Source: SM23-32 sp964434535 (GTDB taxonomy: Bacteria > Planctomycetota > Brocadiia > SM23-32). Taken from it: a stretch of DNA of 64,000 nucleotides. The notes beneath the pieces are model-generated. The model made no database searches. It was not told where the DNA came from and saw nothing but the letters and a program-made list of their open reading frames with translations. The stretch spans positions 1-64,000 of the forward strand of contig CAYSWA010000001.1 of the NCBI GenBank assembly GCA_964434535.1. The letters are read 5' to 3'. The translations under genes were made by a program, and so were the position numbers. Below, in pieces: positions 32,728 through 41,755 of the stretch; position 1 is the stretch's first letter; every line of letters starts with the position of its first letter.

Positions 32728-33753
32728 ATGAGCATGCAAATCGCCATCCTGGCCCTGGTGTTCTTCTCGGTGCTGTTCGCCGTCTGCGGCGTCTGGCTGC
32801 TGGTGGGCGCCCGCAGCGATAGCCGCGACGGCGTGCATGCGCGACTGATGGGCGCCAAGCTCGTCACGCGCTACGAGCTCGGCGATTCGCTGGCCGAGAC
32901 GCGCGAGCGCGAGCTGGCCAAACGTCAGCAGCGCAAGGAGGCCATCAAGAAGAAGGCCTACAGCGACATCCCGGCCTTCGACCGGGCGCTGAAGAAGATA
33001 AGCTGGGCCGACAAGCTGGACGCGATGCTCTTGCAGGCGCAGCTGCCCATATCGGTCGCCACGTTCGTGATGCTCTGCGGCGTGCTGGCCGCCATGGGCG
33101 TGGCGGTGGCCATGCTGTGGCGGCGCCAGTTCGACCCGCTGCTCTCGCTGCTGTTCGGCGGGATGATGGGCGGGGCGCCGCTGGTCTACGTCTTCGTCAA
33201 GGTCAAGCGGCGCATCCGGAAGTTCAACGCGCAGTTGCCCGACGCTCTGGACATCCTCTCCAGTTGCGTCAAGGCCGGCCAGTCGCTGAACGCCGCCATC
33301 CAGAACGTAGCCGACGAGATGCCCGAGCCGGTCAGCGACGAGTTCAAGATCCTCTCCGACGAGCTGACCTTCGGGATGGACTTCGACAACTCGATGCGCA
33401 GTTTCATGACGCGGGTGGACACGCCCGACGTGCGCTTCCTCTGCACGGCGTTGACCATCCAGAAGGAGACCGGCGGCAACCTCTCCGAAGTGCTCGACGG
33501 GCTGCAGAAGACCATCCGCGAGCGGTTCCGCATCCTGGGCCAGGTCAAGACCCTCACCGCGCAGGGCAAGCTGAGCGGCCTGATCGTGGGCATCCTGCCC
33601 CTGGCGCTCTGTGCCTTCCTTTACTCGGCCAACCCCGACTACATGCGCCCGCTCTTCCAGGAGGGCGTGGGGCGCACCATGCTGGCGGTGGCGCTGGGCC
33701 TGCAGTTGCTCGGCGTGGTGATCATCATGAAGATCGTCAACATCAAGGTCTGA
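32728..33753 (+). CDS. tadB: TadB-like inner-membrane platform protein
   Basis: 341 residues. N-terminal membrane helix (about 4-26), a basic cytoplasmic stretch (KRQQRKEAIKKK), further helices near 110-160, a T2SSF cytoplasmic domain with the conserved pattern LPDALDILSSCVKAGQSLNAAI and TGGNLSEVLDGL, and two C-terminal helices. Works as one half of the platform on which CpaF acts. Followed by tadC after 3 bp. Confidence 0.93.
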   Translation: MSMQIAILALVFFSVLFAVCGVWLLVGARSDSRDGVHARLMGAKLVTRYELGDSLAETRERELAKRQQRKEAIKKKAYSDIPAFDRALKKISWADKLDAMLLQAQLPISVATFVMLCGVLAAMGVAVAMLWRRQFDPLLSLLFGGMMGGAPLVYVFVKVKRRIRKFNAQLPDALDILSSCVKAGQSLNAAIQNVADEMPEPVSDEFKILSDELTFGMDFDNSMRSFMTRVDTPDVRFLCTALTIQKETGGNLSEVLDGLQKTIRERFRILGQVKTLTAQGKLSGLIVGILPLALCAFLYSANPDYMRPLFQEGVGRTMLAVALGLQLLGVVIIMKIVNIKV

Positions 33754-33756
33754 GCC

Positions 33757-34755
33757 ATGGAAACCGCAGATCTGATCCTGCTGGCGGCCGTATTCGGCGG
33801 CGTGATGGGCGTCTTCGTCGCCATCGGCATCCTGCTGCACAGGCGCTCGGGCTCGGGCAAATCCGAGCGCTGGAGCGCGGCCGTCAAGAAAGCGCCCGAG
33901 CCGCCCGCTCCCGAGAGGAAGAAGGGCAGCAAGAAGTCCCGCCGCAGCCGGCGGCCCCGGCCCGCCTACATGATGCAGAAGCCGCTGCTCGCCCGCGTGG
34001 CCACGCCCCTGGCCGCGCTCTGGAAGCTGGGCGACACCTCGCAGAGCCGCGTGCAGGAGCTGCTGGTGCACGCCGGCATCCGCGAGAAGGGGGCCGTCGA
34101 GGTCTTCCTGGGCGCCAAGTTCGCCCTGGCCCTGGCGCTGCCGGCGGCCACGGCCGCCTTCTTCCTGTGGCGCAGCAACGCCACCGGCGCCGACGTCGAT
34201 TACCGCCGCCTGTTCATGTTCGGGGTCGGCGCCCTCTGCCTCGGCATGATGGCGCCGATCATGTGGCTGCGCGGCAAGGCCCGGCGGCGCGTCGAGCGCA
34301 TTCGCCTGTCCCTGCCCGACGCGCTGGACCTGCTGATCGTGTGCATCGAGTCGGGGCTCGGCCTCGACGCCGCGCTGCTGCGCATCAGCCGGGAGATGGC
34401 CGAGGTGGCCCCCGAGTTCTCCGAAGAGCTGGTCCTGCTGAACCTGGAGATCTCCGCCGGCAAACCCCGCGAGGAATGCCTGCGCAACCTGGCCCTGCGC
34501 AGCGGCTGCGACGAGGTGGAGTCGCTCACCGCGCGCATCAACCAGGCATCCAAGTACGGCACCAACCTGGGCACCTCGCTGCGGATCCACTCCGAATCGC
34601 TGCGCCAGAAGCGGCGCCAGGAGGCCGAGGAGCGGGCCGCCAAGACCTCGGTGAAGCTGCTCTTCCCGCTGGTCTTCTTCATCTTCCCGGCCATCTTCGT
34701 GGTGATCCTCGGCCCGGCCGTCGCCAACCTCTGGGAGTACTTCTCCACCCGGTAG
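33757..34755 (+). CDS. tadC: TadC-like inner-membrane platform protein
   Basis: 332 residues; paralogue of TadB. N-terminal helix (5-28), then a Lys/Arg-rich segment ERKKGSKKSRRSRRPRP, helices near 125-180, and the T2SSF motif LPDALDLLIVCIESGLGLDAAL with YGTNLGTSLRIHSESLRQKRR. Last gene of the Tad cluster; a terminator follows. Confidence 0.93.
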   Translation: METADLILLAAVFGGVMGVFVAIGILLHRRSGSGKSERWSAAVKKAPEPPAPERKKGSKKSRRSRRPRPAYMMQKPLLARVATPLAALWKLGDTSQSRVQELLVHAGIREKGAVEVFLGAKFALALALPAATAAFFLWRSNATGADVDYRRLFMFGVGALCLGMMAPIMWLRGKARRRVERIRLSLPDALDLLIVCIESGLGLDAALLRISREMAEVAPEFSEELVLLNLEISAGKPREECLRNLALRSGCDEVESLTARINQASKYGTNLGTSLRIHSESLRQKRRQEAEERAAKTSVKLLFPLVFFIFPAIFVVILGPAVANLWEYFSTR

Positions 34756-34802
34756 GCCGCCCGGACGGCCGTCGCCGGCGCGCCCGGCCCGGCCCGACCG
34801 CC

Positions 34803-34841
34803 GGCGTGGGGCGAACCCGCCCGTTTTTCGCCACGCCCTTT
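34803..34841 (+). terminator. Intrinsic terminator after tadC (two nested hairpins)
   Basis: Inner hairpin GGGCG-AACC-CGCCC (34809-34822) followed by G and five T. An overlapping larger hairpin pairs GGCGTGG (34803-34809) with CCACGCC (34831-34837), followed by CTTTT. The two compete for the same bases. The remaining sequence up to 35018 shows no gene. Confidence 0.75.
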
Positions 34842-35018
34842 TGGGCCGCCCCCATCGCGTGCGGCCCGCTCCGGTGACTTCGCCCGGTATGCCGCCTGAC
34901 AGCCGTAAGCCTTACGCGTGCAATAGGATAGAACACGCGCCATCCCGGCCGCCGCCCGCCGTCCAACCCATCATGCGCCCCGGTGGCCGCCGCGCGGAAG
35001 CCCGCCCGGGCGCCCGTC

Positions 35019-35048
35019 TTGAAAAGGCTTGGCACGATTGCTTAGAGT
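35019..35048 (+). promoter_or_regulatory. Promoter of the OmpA-lipoprotein/murD unit
   Basis: TTGAAA (35019-35024), 18-bp spacer, TAGAGT (35043-35048); predicted start near 35055. A ribosome site GGGAGGAG lies at 35096-35103. Confidence 0.5.
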
Positions 35049-35109
35049 CGCTCCCAGGCGTTCGAGGCTGGAGATCTAACCAGTTGCGCTTTGCGGGAGG
35101 AGCGGGCAG

Positions 35110-35973
35110 ATGATGCGGCGGATACTGGCGGCGGTTGTAGTTGTCTGTGTGGTGGGGATGCTCGGCTGCTCGAACGTGCAGAAGGGCACGGCGGCGGGCG
35201 GCATCGTGGGCTCCGGGGTCGGGGCGGCGGTCGGCCATACCCTCGGCACCATCGGCAGTGGGCCCGGGGCCCTGGCGGGGCTGGCGATCGGCGCCACGGG
35301 CGGGGCCATCGCCGGAGAACTCATGTACGGCTCCGAGGAAACGGGAGAGGACATCCAGGTGGCCTCTGAGGAACTTGATGAGCTGGCCAAGCAGCTCCAG
35401 GCCAAGGACGCCCAGCTCGCGCAGGCCCGCGCCGCCCTGGAGCGCGAGAAGGCCCAGCAGAAGGCCCTGCTCGAGGCCTACGAGAAGAACCGCAGCGCGG
35501 CCGGCGCGACGTCGACCAAATCCCTCCAGGCCAGCATGCCCGCCGACGTCCAGGTCACCGAAGAGGAGGACAGGATCACCTTCACCATCCTCTCTGCGGT
35601 CCTGTTCGACTCGGGCAAGGCGGACCTGAAGTCGAAGGGCAAGCAGACCCTGGCCCAGGCGGCGAACGCCATCCGCAGCCAGTACGCCGACTGCATGATC
35701 GAGGTGCGCGGGCATACCGACAACGTGCCCATCCGCTACTCGGGCTACAAGTCCAACTGGGAGCTGTCGATGGCGCGGGCCGCCTCGGTCGTCGCCTACC
35801 TGACCGGCTCGCACGAGTTCAGCCCGGCGCAGTTCGCCACGACGGGCTGCGCGGACACCGAGCCGGTGGCCTCCAACTCCACCGAGGCCGGCCGCGGCAA
35901 GAACAGGCGGGCGGAGATCGTCGTCTGGCCCAACAAGAAGTTCCGGCTCGCGTCGGCCAGGGCCTCTGAGTAG
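35110..35973 (+). CDS. OmpA-family peptidoglycan-binding lipoprotein
   Basis: 287 residues. Signal peptide with lipobox VGMLGC (lipidated C20), a glycine-zipper segment (about 27-75: GIVGSGVGAAVGHTLG and GLAIGATGGAIAGEL), a coiled coil (85-125) and an OmpA/MotB C-terminal domain (150-275) with VLFDSGKADLKSKG, RGHTDNVPIR and NRRAEIVVW. The domain binds peptidoglycan, so the protein probably ties the outer membrane to the wall. The glycine zipper suggests membrane insertion or oligomerisation. Starts at a double ATG after a good ribosome site. Comes shortly after the Tad cluster but has its own promoter. Confidence 0.93.
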   Translation: MMRRILAAVVVVCVVGMLGCSNVQKGTAAGGIVGSGVGAAVGHTLGTIGSGPGALAGLAIGATGGAIAGELMYGSEETGEDIQVASEELDELAKQLQAKDAQLAQARAALEREKAQQKALLEAYEKNRSAAGATSTKSLQASMPADVQVTEEEDRITFTILSAVLFDSGKADLKSKGKQTLAQAANAIRSQYADCMIEVRGHTDNVPIRYSGYKSNWELSMARAASVVAYLTGSHEFSPAQFATTGCADTEPVASNSTEAGRGKNRRAEIVVWPNKKFRLASARASE

Positions 35974-36015
35974 GCGCTGACGCTCTGGAACGTTTCCCTT
36001 AGCCGGGCCCGGCCT

Positions 36016-36762
36016 ATGCACCCGCCCCCCAACAGCCGCCTTGCCGCCACCATCCTGCCGCTGATGGTGGCGGCGCTGGCGGCTGCCGGCTGCCAGTACC
36101 CCCAGGCCGTGCGCACCTACGAGTACGTGACCGCTTACGACCGGATGAGCGGCGAGCACGACCCGGTCCTCTCACTGGTCTACGTGCCCGAGCGGACGGC
36201 CTTCCGGCGCTACCGCGGCGTGGTCGTGGGCGAGGTGGACGTGGGCCGCCAGTGGGTCGAGACGCCCGGCGAGGCCCTGCGCTACGCGGTCTTCTTCCGC
36301 GTGATGCTGCGGGTGAAGCTGGCCGAGCTGGGCAAGTTCGAGCTGGTGACCCTCGATGTGGACGAGGCCGCCGCCTCCGGCATCCCCCCGGGCGAGATGC
36401 TGCTGGTGGAGGGGCGGGTCACGAAGTTCGACACGGGCTCGGGCCTGCTGCGCTACCTGACGGGGCTGCTGTTCGTGCTCCAGTCCGGCGCGACAGACCT
36501 CCAGATCGAGGGCCGCCTGGTGGCGGGCGACACGGGCCGGCTGGTCATGGAGTTCGTGGACCGGCGCCGCCACTTCTGCAACACGGCCTTCGGGGCTAAC
36601 CCGCGTACGCTGCACAAGGAGTACGCGATGAAGGTCACCGCCGCCGAGACGGCCGAGTGCATCGCCCGGTTCATCGGGGAACACTACGTGAGCCTGCCGG
36701 CCATCGGGGTGGGCGCCGCCGAGACCGCATCCAGAGACGTAGCGGGCGAGGGAACCCTATGA
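36016..36762 (+). CDS. DUF4410-like lipoprotein
   Basis: 248 residues with a signal peptide and lipobox LAAAGC (C26). The mature part has the pattern RYRGVVVGEVDVG, FRVMLRVKLAELGKFELV, LLVEGRVTKFDTGSGLLRYL and VEFxDRR-like segments, reminiscent of DUF4410 lipoproteins whose fold resembles other envelope lipoproteins. Function unknown. Starts 42 bp after the OmpA lipoprotein and overlaps murD by 4 bp (ATGA), so it is coupled to a cell-wall gene; an envelope role is inferred. Confidence 0.65.
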   Translation: MHPPPNSRLAATILPLMVAALAAAGCQYPQAVRTYEYVTAYDRMSGEHDPVLSLVYVPERTAFRRYRGVVVGEVDVGRQWVETPGEALRYAVFFRVMLRVKLAELGKFELVTLDVDEAAASGIPPGEMLLVEGRVTKFDTGSGLLRYLTGLLFVLQSGATDLQIEGRLVAGDTGRLVMEFVDRRRHFCNTAFGANPRTLHKEYAMKVTAAETAECIARFIGEHYVSLPAIGVGAAETASRDVAGEGTL

Positions 36763-38249
36763 GATCGGCGGGCGAGGCCGGGCCCGTGCGGCTCTGCGCG
36801 CACGGCGACCTGCTCGACATCGCGACACGGCTGGCCGGCATGCGCGTGACCCTGATGGGCCTCGGCCTTTTCGGGGGCGGGGTCGGCGCCGCCCGCTTCC
36901 TGGCCGAGCGCGGCGCGCGCCTCACCGTCACCGACCTGCGCCCCGAGGAGCGGCTCGCCCCCTCCCTGGAGTGCCTCGAAGGCCTGCCCCTCACCTACCG
37001 GCTCGGCCGTCACGAGCAGAGTGACTTCACCACGGCCGAACTCGTCGTGGCCAACCCCGCCGTGCCCCGCACCAGCCCCTACCTGCGGGCGGCCCGGGGG
37101 GCCGGCATCCCCGTGGCCAGCCCCATGAACCTTTTCCTCGCCCTCTGCCCTGCGCCGGTGGCCGCCGTGACGGGCAGCAACGGCAAGTCCACCACCACCG
37201 CGCTGCTGGCCACCATGCTGCGCAGCGCCGGGCGGCGCCTCTGGATGGGCGGCAACATCGGCATCTCCCTGTTGCCCGCCCTGGACTCGATCCAGCCGAG
37301 CGACCTGGTGGTGCTGGAGCTCTCCAGCTTCCAGCTCGTGGACGCGGCCGACCTGCCCTGGTCGCCCCACCTGGCCGTGGTCACGAACCTGACCCCCAAC
37401 CACCTGGACCGCCACGAGACCTTCGCCGCCTACGCCGCCGCCAAGCGCAGCATCCTCAACGAGCAGGGCCCCGGCGACTTCGCCGTGCTCAACGCCCGCG
37501 ACGAGGCCCTCATGCGCTGGGCCGAGGAGGGCACGAACGCCCGCACGGTCTTCTTCGATGCCGCCCCGCAGGCGGGGCCGCTCTGCCCCGGCGTCAGCCT
37601 GGTGGGCGAGCGGCTCATCTGGCACGAGGGCGAGCGCACCGAGCTGCTCTGCCTCCGCGACGAGGTGCCCCTGCTCGGCATACACAACACAGAGAACGCG
37701 ATGGCGGCGGCGGCCGCCGCCCGCTGCCTGGGCGCCGGGGGCGAGGCCGTCCGCTGGGCCCTGCGCAGCTTCGTCGGCCTCGAGCACCGGCTCGAGCTGG
37801 TCGGGCAGTACGACGGGGTGCGGTTCTACAACGACTCCTACAGCACGACGCCCGTCTCCGGCGTGGCCGCCGTGCACAGCTTCCGGGGGGCCGTAACGCT
37901 CATCGCCGGGGGCTACGACAAGGGGCTGGACCTGGCGCCGCTGGCCCGGGCGGCCGCCGAATCGGCCGAGGTGCTGGTCACCATGGGGCAGACCGGACCG
38001 GCGCTGGCGCGCATGGCCAGGCAGGAAGCCCTCTACGCCGGCCGCCCGCTCGTTGTCCGCGAGGCCCGCACCATCGAGGAGGCCGTGCTGCTGGCCGACG
38101 CGCTCGCCATGCCCGGCTCGGCCGTGGTCTTCAGCCCCGGGTGCGCCAGCTACGACATGTTCGAGAATTTCGAACACCGCGGCAAGGCCTTCAAGGACCT
38201 GGTGCGCGCCCGCCTGGGCCGGCGCGACGTGCAGAGCCGCAGCGCCTGA
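36759..38249 (+). CDS. murD: UDP-N-acetylmuramoylalanine--D-glutamate ligase
   Basis: Adds D-glutamate to UDP-MurNAc-L-Ala in peptidoglycan precursor synthesis. 496 residues, a little longer than usual because of an N-terminal ~25-residue extension before MRVTLMGLGLFGGGVGAA. ATP-binding loop TGSNGKSTTTALLA, then MGGNIGISLL, VLELSSFQL, NLTPNHLDRH and GLEHRLELV; the C-terminal domain has YNDSYSTTPVSGVAAV and LIAGGYDKGLDLAPL. The ATG at 36759 overlaps the preceding stop. The nucleotide-sugar motif is divergent but the three Mur domains are complete. Presence of murD implies a conventional peptidoglycan wall. Confidence 0.95.
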   Translation: MRSAGEAGPVRLCAHGDLLDIATRLAGMRVTLMGLGLFGGGVGAARFLAERGARLTVTDLRPEERLAPSLECLEGLPLTYRLGRHEQSDFTTAELVVANPAVPRTSPYLRAARGAGIPVASPMNLFLALCPAPVAAVTGSNGKSTTTALLATMLRSAGRRLWMGGNIGISLLPALDSIQPSDLVVLELSSFQLVDAADLPWSPHLAVVTNLTPNHLDRHETFAAYAAAKRSILNEQGPGDFAVLNARDEALMRWAEEGTNARTVFFDAAPQAGPLCPGVSLVGERLIWHEGERTELLCLRDEVPLLGIHNTENAMAAAAAARCLGAGGEAVRWALRSFVGLEHRLELVGQYDGVRFYNDSYSTTPVSGVAAVHSFRGAVTLIAGGYDKGLDLAPLARAAAESAEVLVTMGQTGPALARMARQEALYAGRPLVVREARTIEEAVLLADALAMPGSAVVFSPGCASYDMFENFEHRGKAFKDLVRARLGRRDVQSRSA

Positions 38250-38322
38250 GCGCCCGCGCCCCGCGCTCCTCATCCTGAGCCCCGTCCCTCCCGGTCATCT
38301 CTGGAAGCGCGCCGCGTCACAC

Positions 38323-38351
38323 TTGCATAGCCCGCGCGGGCGTGCTACACT
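38323..38351 (+). promoter_or_regulatory. Promoter of rpsU
   Basis: TTGCAT (38323-38328), 17-bp spacer, TACACT (38346-38351); predicted start near 38358, leader about 76 nt. Confidence 0.65.
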
Positions 38352-38410
38352 GCGCCGTCTGGCCCGTTCGGTCCCAACGCCGACTAACGAGAGTCTCAAG
38401 AGACGAGAGC

Positions 38411-38423
38411 AGGAGGGAGGTGA
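38411..38423 (+). promoter_or_regulatory. Very strong Shine-Dalgarno of rpsU
   Basis: AGGAGGGAGGTGA places a full anti-SD complement (GGAGGTGA) 10 bases before the ATG at 38434, with a second AGGAGG just upstream. It fixes the start and is the strongest ribosome site in the window. Confidence 0.85.
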
Positions 38424-38433
38424 ACCACTGCTC

Positions 38434-38625
38434 ATGGCGAAGATCCTGATCCATCAGGACGAATCGGTGAAGGACGCCCTGCGGCGCTTCAAGAAGCTAT
38501 GCGACCGCGAGGGCATCGTGAGCCGCAGCCGGCGCATCAAGCGCTTCGAGAAGCCGTCCGCCCAGCGGCGCCGCAAGCGCAACGAGCGCCTGAAGAACAT
38601 CCGCAAGGCGCAGAAGAAGCGCTGA
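38434..38625 (+). CDS. rpsU: Small ribosomal subunit protein bS21
   Basis: 63-residue basic protein of the 30S platform, near the anti-Shine-Dalgarno end of 16S rRNA. Sequence begins MAKILIHQDESVKDALRRFK and ends in a Lys/Arg-rich helix (RRRKRNERLKNIRKAQKKR). Normal bS21 is about 70 residues, so this is slightly short but complete. An exceptional Shine-Dalgarno precedes the ATG. The gene has its own promoter and terminator and stands alone, without dnaG or rpoD as in E. coli. Confidence 0.96.
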   Translation: MAKILIHQDESVKDALRRFKKLCDREGIVSRSRRIKRFEKPSAQRRRKRNERLKNIRKAQKKR

Positions 38626-38655
38626 AGCGCGCCGCAATGTAGATGCATGTATCGT

Positions 38656-38684
38656 GGCCCGCCCCGGACAGGGCGGGCCGCTTT
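38656..38684 (+). terminator. Terminator after rpsU
   Basis: GGCCCGCCC-CGGACA-GGGCGGGCC, a perfect 9-bp stem with 6-nt loop, followed by GCTTT. The short T-tract is weak, but the hairpin sits between convergent rpsU and the DUF58 gene and could serve both. Confidence 0.6.
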
Positions 38685-39535
38685 GCCGTAGGCGGCCCCC
38701 GGCTCAGTGCCCGCCGGCCTGCGCGGCGAGGAACCGCGCGAGCGCCGCATCGAGCGGCCTGTCGGTGATGGCCTCCAGGTAATCCGCCTGGTCGGCGAGG
38801 CATGCCTGCCGGACGGCGCGGCGGAAGCGCGCCATCGCCCCCACGTAGGCCGCTCGCACGCGGCGGCCGTCGGCGAGCACCTCGCCGCCCTCCAGTCCCT
38901 CGAAGCGGACCTGTCCCTCGAAGGGGAACTCCACCTCCTCGCGGTCCAGCACGTGGGCCACGATCACCGAGTGGCCGTCGTAGTGGAGCCTGCGCAGCCC
39001 CGCCAGCACGTCCTCCAGCGGGGCCAGCAGGTCGCTGACCAGCACCACGAGCCCCCGCCGTCCGAGGCGGCCGGCGACCTGCTGAAGCAGCGGGCCGAGG
39101 TCCGTCTCGCCGCCGGGGGCGTCTTCCTGAAGGAGGCGGCAGAAGTCGCTCAGGTGGCCGGGGCTCGCCGAGGGCGGCAGCTCGGAACGCACCTGGGTGT
39201 CGAAAAGCGTCAGCCCGACCGCGTCCTGCTGGCTCAGCAGCAGGTAGGCGAGGCCGGCGGCGAGCGTGGCGCCGTAGTCGAACTTGCTCATGGCGCCCGA
39301 GCGGTAGGCCATCGAGCCGCTGGCGTCGAGCAGGAAGTAGGCGCGCAGGTTGGTCTCTTCCTCGAAGAGCTTCACGTAGAAGCGGTCCGAGCGGGCCCAG
39401 AGCTTCCAGTCCACGCGCTTCAGCTCGTCGCCGGGGCTGTACGGGCGGTGCTCGGCGAACTCCACGCTCCGCCCGTGGAAGGGGCTGGTGTGGAGGCCGG
39501 CCAGGTAGCCCTCGACGAGGTGCCGTGCGCGGACC

Positions 39536-40621
<1,086 letters not shown>

Positions 40622-40643
40622 GCCGCCACCTCCCGGCCCGCGC

Positions 40644-41699
40644 TCAACGCTGGAGCACGGGCATGCTGTTGTAGGGGAGCTGAAGGACCAGCAGGGCCAC
40701 CGCCGTGCCGTAAGTGCGCCCGATCACGTCGCCGGTCCAGCTCCCGTCCTCGTTCTGGAAGCGCACCAGCCAGTCGCTCAGCTCGCTGAAGTAGTGCGCC
40801 CACTCGGCTCCGCCGCGGAAGTACATCACCTGCGACAGGTAGAGATGCGAATAGTAGAAATGCAGCCCGCCCGTCGGGCGGGGCGCCGTCAGGGCCACGT
40901 TCGCCCGCGCGAAGCGGTAGGCGGCCTCGACGAGCGGGCCCTCGTAGAGCCCACCGGCGTAGAGCGTGGCCAGCGCGGCGCAGGTGATGCCCGGCCGGCT
41001 CTCGCCGGGCACGCCCGCGCGGTAAGCGATGCCGCCGTCGGGATTGACCGACCGGCGGATGTAGCCGAGCGCCCGCTCGACGGTCCGCCCCGGCACCGGG
41101 ATGCCCGCGTTCGCGCAGGCGCGCAGGCCCTGCATCTGCGTCACGGTCACAGCGCCCTCGTCTTCCGCCGAGCCGGGCGTGTAGTACCAGCCGCCCAGCT
41201 CGCTCTGGGAGCCTGCGGTCAGGCCGACGGCCGCCTCCAGCACGGCGCGGACGCGCCGGCGCAGGGCCGTCTGCCCCTCCGAGCCGTAGACCTGCGCCAG
41301 GAAGAGCATCGCGAAGCCGTGCCCGAACATGGGCCGGCCGGGGCCGCCGCCGATCAGCCCGGTCTCCGGGTCGGAGCGGCGCAGCAGGTACTTCACCGCC
41401 CCGCGCACGCGCTCCGCATGGGGGCCGCTGTAGCAGGTGTTGCCCTCGGCGATCAGGGCCAGGCCCGCCAGCGCCGTCATCGCCACCGGGTAGCGCCCCG
41501 TGGCGCCGTCGCTGAGCCAGCTCCCGTCGGCGTTCTGCGCGCCGACCAGGAACTCCACGCCCCGCCGCGCGGCCAATGCGACCTCCGGGGAGAGCTCGCC
41601 CGCGCTCAAGGGGCCCTCCTGCGCCGCGTGCGCCGCCGGCAGGACGACGCAGGGGCCGATTACCAGTAGTGCGACGGCCCTGGGGATGCTCTTCACCAC
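40644..41699 (-). CDS. Exported prenyltransferase/squalene-cyclase-like repeat protein
   Basis: 351 residues with a signal peptide (MVKSIPRAVALLVIGPCVVL, cleavage near AAHAAQ) and an alpha/alpha toroid of repeated helical pairs. QW-like motifs recur: NADGSWLSDG, NPDGGIAYR, ELGGWYYTPG, NEDGSWTGDV. The toroid resembles terpene cyclases and prenyltransferases, but the catalytic DxDD motif of squalene-hopene cyclase is not seen, so it is probably a binding protein. I chose the first of two adjacent GTG codons (41699), six bases after GGAGG. It follows the PQQ protein and precedes moxR. Confidence 0.8.
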   Translation of the reverse strand: MVKSIPRAVALLVIGPCVVLPAAHAAQEGPLSAGELSPEVALAARRGVEFLVGAQNADGSWLSDGATGRYPVAMTALAGLALIAEGNTCYSGPHAERVRGAVKYLLRRSDPETGLIGGGPGRPMFGHGFAMLFLAQVYGSEGQTALRRRVRAVLEAAVGLTAGSQSELGGWYYTPGSAEDEGAVTVTQMQGLRACANAGIPVPGRTVERALGYIRRSVNPDGGIAYRAGVPGESRPGITCAALATLYAGGLYEGPLVEAAYRFARANVALTAPRPTGGLHFYYSHLYLSQVMYFRGGAEWAHYFSELSDWLVRFQNEDGSWTGDVIGRTYGTAVALLVLQLPYNSMPVLQR

Positions 41700-41755
41700 G
41701 CGACGCCTCCGGCCCTGGTGGACTGGGGCCATTGTAGCACGCGCCCGGCGGCGCG

